Assembly (NCBI GenBank): GCA_003563455.1
Contig: PWRV01000268.1
Location: forward strand, 1 to 26,233
From: Thioalkalivibrio sp.
GTDB lineage: Bacteria; Pseudomonadota; Gammaproteobacteria; Ectothiorhodospirales; Ectothiorhodospiraceae
Reading direction: 5' to 3'
DNA length: 26,233 nt
Of the stretch, positions 22,960-26,233 are shown one piece after another (the stretch's first letter is position 1; every line of letters begins with the position of its first letter). The notes below the pieces were generated by a model. The model was given only the letters and a program-made list of their open reading frames with translations. It did not search any database and had not been told where the DNA came from. A program made the position numbers and the translations under genes.

Positions 22960-24570
22960 TCACCGGATGAAGGTGCGCGCGCCCGAGATCCCGACCAGGC
23001 TCCCGTCGAAATAGCGCTGCAGAAAGCTGTCGAAATCGTAGCGGTCGCTGGCCTCCATCGCCGCCTGTTCCGTCAGCGAGTGCTGGGCCAGTTCCACCAG
23101 TTCGGCCTCCCGGGGCAGCGCGCAGTTGTTGCGGAAGGTCTCGCGGTGCTGCTCGGAGAGCCGCCGGGCGTAACGGTAGAAGCCCTCCTCGCGCGCCATC
23201 ATGTCCTCCAGCATGCGCGCCGAAGGCGTCAGCGCCGGCTGCTCGATCTTGCCCCACTGCTCGCTCAGCGAGCGGCGGTAGGGGTCCCCGGGCAACCCCT
23301 GGTCCAGCACCGCGGCGACCGGCCGCATCAGCGTGAGGATCTCGCGAGCCATCTCCGGCAGCGGGACCTCGCCGCGCTCGCAGCGCAGCGTCAGGCCGGG
23401 CTCGCGCCCACGGTGGGCGACTTCGAGCAGGTTCGCATCGATATCCGCAATCGCGGCGGCGGACAGGGGCGCGCTCGGCAGCAGCAGTCCCGCAAGACAG
23501 AGCGTCTCCAAAAACCGCAGCTGGCTCTCGTCGACGCCGAGCGGGTGCTGGGCGTTCACGTCCACCGAACGGAGCTCGACGTAGGCGACGCCCCGCGACT
23601 CCAGCGCATCGGTGGGCTTTTCGAAGCGCTCCAGTGGCTGCTTCGGCCGCACCGTGCTGTAGTACTCGTTCTCGATCTGGAGGATATTCGCATTCAGCTG
23701 ACGGTAGTCACCGTTCACCTTCACGCCGAGGCGCGCCCACTCGGAACTCTCGGTGTTGATCGCGCAGCGCAGACTCTCTACATACTCCTGCAGCGAGTTG
23801 TAGTTGGCCTTGATCCCGGTGTCCGCCTCCTTGCGGTTGGTGTAGCCGATGTCCCCCATCCGCAGGCTGGTGGCGAAGGGCAGGTAGCTGCTGTCGTCGT
23901 CGAAGTCCTCGAGTCTCGCCCCGCGGCCATGGACGAAGGAATTGCACACCGCCGGCGAGGCCCCGAAGAGGTAGGGCACCATCCAGCCGAAGCGCAGCAG
24001 GTTGCGGACCATGCCCATCATTCGCCGGTCCCGGTACTCCCGGCTGTCGGATTCGCGCTGCAGCTCGGCCAGCACCGGCCAAAGCGAGGGCTGCGGCGAG
24101 TAGTTGAAGTGCACACCGGCAATCACCTGCATCAGGCGCCCGTAGCGGTGCCCCAGGCCGACGCGGTAGACGGTCTTCATACGGCCGGCGTTGGAGTGCC
24201 CGTACTGCGCCACCGGAATCGACTCCTCGCCATTGATCACGCAGGGCATGCTGGTCGCCCACAGCAACTCCTCGCCGACCCGGGCCCCGGCAAAGTTCTG
24301 CAGGTCCTGCAGGAACCCGAGCGTCTCGCGCACATCGTCGAAGGGCGGCGTCACCAGTTCCAGCAGCGCCTCGGAATAGTCGGTGGTAATGTAGGGGTGC
24401 GTCAGCGCCGCGCCCAGCGCTGCGGGGTGTGGTGTCTGGGCAATGGATCCGGCAGCCTGCACGCGCAGGGTCTCCTTCTCCAGACCGATGCGCCCCCGCA
24501 GCATCTGCGGGGGCAGGCGTTCACCGAGTTCGTGCACGAGGTGCTGCAAATCGCTTTCCGGACGGGCCAC
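22960..24570 (-). CDS. gshA: Glutamate-cysteine ligase (E. coli-type GshA)
   Basis: GshA makes gamma-glutamylcysteine from glutamate and cysteine with ATP, the rate-limiting step to glutathione, in the cytoplasm. The 536-residue protein is of the proteobacterial class (E. coli about 518). It has GRIGLEKETLRV (26-37), PYITTDYSEALLELVTPP (59-76), a GVHFNYSPQP segment, SLRMGDIGYTNRK and VAYVELRSVDVNAQHPLGV. GTG 24570 is preceded by AAGGATC at good spacing; the 62 extra upstream codons look non-coding. It is divergent from the mtfA-type gene with 80 bases between starts. In a sulfur oxidiser, glutathione may also carry sulfane sulfur, but that is inference. Confidence 0.97.
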   Translation of the reverse strand: MARPESDLQHLVHELGERLPPQMLRGRIGLEKETLRVQAAGSIAQTPHPAALGAALTHPYITTDYSEALLELVTPPFDDVRETLGFLQDLQNFAGARVGEELLWATSMPCVINGEESIPVAQYGHSNAGRMKTVYRVGLGHRYGRLMQVIAGVHFNYSPQPSLWPVLAELQRESDSREYRDRRMMGMVRNLLRFGWMVPYLFGASPAVCNSFVHGRGARLEDFDDDSSYLPFATSLRMGDIGYTNRKEADTGIKANYNSLQEYVESLRCAINTESSEWARLGVKVNGDYRQLNANILQIENEYYSTVRPKQPLERFEKPTDALESRGVAYVELRSVDVNAQHPLGVDESQLRFLETLCLAGLLLPSAPLSAAAIADIDANLLEVAHRGREPGLTLRCERGEVPLPEMAREILTLMRPVAAVLDQGLPGDPYRRSLSEQWGKIEQPALTPSARMLEDMMAREEGFYRYARRLSEQHRETFRNNCALPREAELVELAQHSLTEQAAMEASDRYDFDSFLQRYFDGSLVGISGARTFIR

Positions 24571-24650
24571 GCTTGATCCTTTACGCCGGCGGGAAAGCTG
24601 CGGAACATACCGCAACGACCGGTCCCGGTCACTTGACTCAGGTGATGGTG

Positions 24651-25451
24651 ATGTTTCGCGATCTGCACAACCTGGTCCGGGGGCTTGGAGAGCGGCTGCT
24701 GCCCGCACCCGCAACCGCGCCTCTGGACGACACCGAATGGCGGCGACTGCGCGCAAACGCAGCCTTCATCGGTCTGCTGCCGTCTGCGGAGACGGAGGTG
24801 CTGCGCGAGCGGGTCGGCGAATTCCTGGGCCGCAAGACCTTCAAGGGCATCGGCATGCAGCTTGATCCGTGGCAGCGGCACCTGATCGCGGCCTACGCCT
24901 CCCTGCCCGTCCTGCATCTCGGCATCGATGCCTACCGCGACTGGCGGACGGTAATCGTCTACCCGGATACCTTCGCGCCGGAACAGGAGTGGGTCGACGA
25001 GGCTGGTGTGCATCACCAGGCGGTGATGCCGCAGGCGGGAGAGGCCTGGGAGCGCGGCCCGGTGGTCCTGTCCTGGAGCGACATCGCGGACGACGGCGCG
25101 GTGATCGTGCACGAAGTGACGCACACGCTCGATGCCGGCAACGGCGACGTGAACGGCTTTCCACCACTGCCCCGGACGCTGCCACGGGCCGAGTGGACCG
25201 ACACCTTCAGTGCCGCCTACGAGCAACTCCAGCAGGAGATCGAGCGCGGCCTGGAGCCGGTGATCGACCCCTACGCCGCCACCGACCCGGCCGAGTTCCT
25301 GGCGGTGGTCGCGGAGTACTTCTTCTTCTCTCCGGCCCACCTGCGCGCCGAGTGGCCGGCAATCTACCGGCTGCTCGCCGAGTATTTCGGCCTGCAACCG
25401 CACCGGTGGGCCGACGAGATTCCCACACACATTCGGTCGGCCCGCGACTGA
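24651..25451 (+). CDS. mtfA: MtfA-like zinc metallopeptidase (M90 family)
   Basis: MtfA in E. coli is a cytosolic zinc peptidase that binds the glucose repressor Mlc, so linking it to PTS control. This 266-residue relative has the zinc site HEVTH at 154-158 (VIVHEVTHTLDAGNGDVNG) and a second conserved block ATDPAEFLAVVAEYFFFSP (210-228), where E222 is the likely third ligand. LDPWQRHLIAAYASLPVLHL and DTFAPEQEW also fit the family. ATG 24651 is favoured because AGGTG lies 6 bases upstream; ATG 24645 is two codons earlier. Since a PTS/Mlc circuit is not visible here, the physiological target is unknown. Confidence 0.93.
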   Translation: MFRDLHNLVRGLGERLLPAPATAPLDDTEWRRLRANAAFIGLLPSAETEVLRERVGEFLGRKTFKGIGMQLDPWQRHLIAAYASLPVLHLGIDAYRDWRTVIVYPDTFAPEQEWVDEAGVHHQAVMPQAGEAWERGPVVLSWSDIADDGAVIVHEVTHTLDAGNGDVNGFPPLPRTLPRAEWTDTFSAAYEQLQQEIERGLEPVIDPYAATDPAEFLAVVAEYFFFSPAHLRAEWPAIYRLLAEYFGLQPHRWADEIPTHIRSARD

Positions 25452-25465
25452 GCGCATCGTTAGCT

Positions 25466-25500
25466 GGCCGGGGTGGCGAGCCGCTGGGCCCGCCCCGGCC
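25466..25500. terminator. Hairpin between convergent mtfA and thioredoxin-like gene
   Basis: GGCCGGGGTGG (25466-25476) pairs with CCGCCCCGGCC (25490-25500), with one G-T pair, around a 13-base loop. It begins 15 bases after the mtfA stop. There is no T-run. The rest of the 147-base gap to 25598 shows nothing else. Confidence 0.45.
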
Positions 25501-25598
25501 TGCAGCCGCGACACCGAACCGAGCCCTAACTGTCCCGGTTCATCCGCTATCGCCGCCGGGACATGGGCTGTTCGCCAAAGCGCTGTGCAGGAGAGGGT

Positions 25599-26150
25599 TC
25601 ACGTCTCAGCCTCCAGTTGCCGATACAGTGGCAGCAACTGCCGGTTCAGGAGATCCGCGTGCAGTTGGCCCACGTGCTTGAAGCGAACCGTTCCGTGCCG
25701 GTCGACGAGAAAGGTGACCGGCGTCACATGGGCTCCCCATTCAGCGCTGGTGAGACCCCGCGGATCGAAACCCACGATGGTGAAAGGATCGGGGCCGGTC
25801 CCAAGGGATTCGAGGGCCTCCTCGCGCGTGTCCCGAAAGTTGAATCCGTACCCCGGGATGCCCATGCGCTGAAGCTCGACCAGGGTGCCTCGCTCGGCGA
25901 CACACGTCGCGCACCAGGACGCCCAGACGTTCACCAGTGCCGGCCTGCCGATCAGGTCCTGCTCGGTGAACCGTGCATCCGCATCGTGCAGCTGCGGCAG
26001 ATCGAAGGCGGGGGCCTCACGGCCGACCAGCGGCTCGGGCACGTTCATGATATTCCAGACCAGGGCTCCGGCCAGCACGCCCACCACGGCCACCAGCGCC
26101 AGCACCGGCGCGAATACCAGCCAACCCCGTCGTCTGCGTTCTTCGGTCAC
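25599..26150 (-). CDS. CcmG/DsbE- or TlpA-like membrane-anchored thioredoxin
   Basis: This 183-residue protein has one N-terminal membrane anchor (about 10-32) and a periplasmic thioredoxin fold. The segment PALVNVWASWCATCVAER gives the redox pair C80/C83. GYGFNFRDTREEALESLG, then TPVTFLVDRHGTVRFKHVGQL, match the CcmG/DsbE pattern for reducing apocytochrome c. It would work in cytochrome c maturation, or as a general periplasmic thiol reductase; no other ccm gene lies in view, so TlpA is the alternative. The GTG start at 26150 has GGAGGAG 7 bases upstream. Bases 26151-26233 at the right edge show no gene. Confidence 0.9.
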   Translation of the reverse strand: MTEERRRRGWLVFAPVLALVAVVGVLAGALVWNIMNVPEPLVGREAPAFDLPQLHDADARFTEQDLIGRPALVNVWASWCATCVAERGTLVELQRMGIPGYGFNFRDTREEALESLGTGPDPFTIVGFDPRGLTSAEWGAHVTPVTFLVDRHGTVRFKHVGQLHADLLNRQLLPLYRQLEAET

Positions 26151-26233
26151 ACTCTGTCTCCTCCATGCTGGTCCGGCTTTCCGGAAACAGCGATCATGAG
26201 GATGGCATGTAAAGCTGCATATCGCCAGAATCC

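Noticed and set aside
23080..24576. 498-codon plus-strand frame over gshA
   Set aside because: Antisense to gshA; the conserved GshA motifs settle the coding strand.

Overview
The window is a stretch of chromosome from a high-GC gammaproteobacterium. It is densely packed with housekeeping and stress genes and contains no phage, transposase, CRISPR array, rRNA or tRNA that I can see. Gene order and gene types fit a halophilic or haloalkaliphilic sulfur-oxidising relative of the Ectothiorhodospiraceae (Thioalkalivibrio-like). The pointers are a sucrose-phosphate synthase with a fused phosphatase domain (sucrose as compatible solute), a DsrE-family sulfur-trafficking protein, a TauE/SafE-type exporter and the classic blocks tsaC-hemF-aroE, radC/coaBC-dut-argB and comF/bioB-bioF. 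The genus is an inference, not something the sequence proves.

Layout. 1-3241 (+): a tight run of tsaC (cut by the left edge), hemF, hemB and aroE, every junction a 4-base stop/start overlap. 3324-4896 (+): an OmpA-domain lipoprotein and ubiA. 4965-5074: a long perfect inverted repeat between the convergent genes ubiA and comF. 5114-8579: comF (-) divergent from an unrecognised small membrane protein, bioB and bioF (+). 8580-8792: a gap with a weak hairpin and a doubtful 51-codon ORF. 8793-9254: a DsrE-family protein (+), convergent with an iron-type alcohol dehydrogenase and radC (-). 11208-11403: the radC/coaBC divergent gap, holding a 100-base element with 18-base terminal inverted repeats. 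11404-14023: coaBC, dut, argB (+). 14084-15500: a DUF4124-type coiled-coil secreted protein (-) and a TauE/SafE permease (+), whose start codons share one CATG. 15510-17699: sucrose-phosphate synthase (-). 17867-18262: msrB (+). 18275-18372: a cluster of palindromic repeats. 18391-22616: an RND efflux permease and its adaptor (-). 22960-24570: gshA (-), divergent from an mtfA-type peptidase (+, 24651-25451). 25599-26150: a CcmG/TlpA-like thioredoxin (-).

Functionally the window serves tetrapyrrole, shikimate, ubiquinone, biotin, coenzyme A, arginine and glutathione synthesis, nucleotide hygiene (dut), oxidative-damage repair (msrB, gshA), osmoprotection (sucrose) and envelope export (RND pump, TauE). 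I did not find a convincing new multi-gene system. The items most worth a second look are the two palindromic intergenic elements, a hairpin that covers the ribosome binding site of the RND adaptor, the membrane protein translationally coupled to bioB, the self-contained sucrose synthase/phosphatase fusion, and the iron-ADH with an altered metal site.
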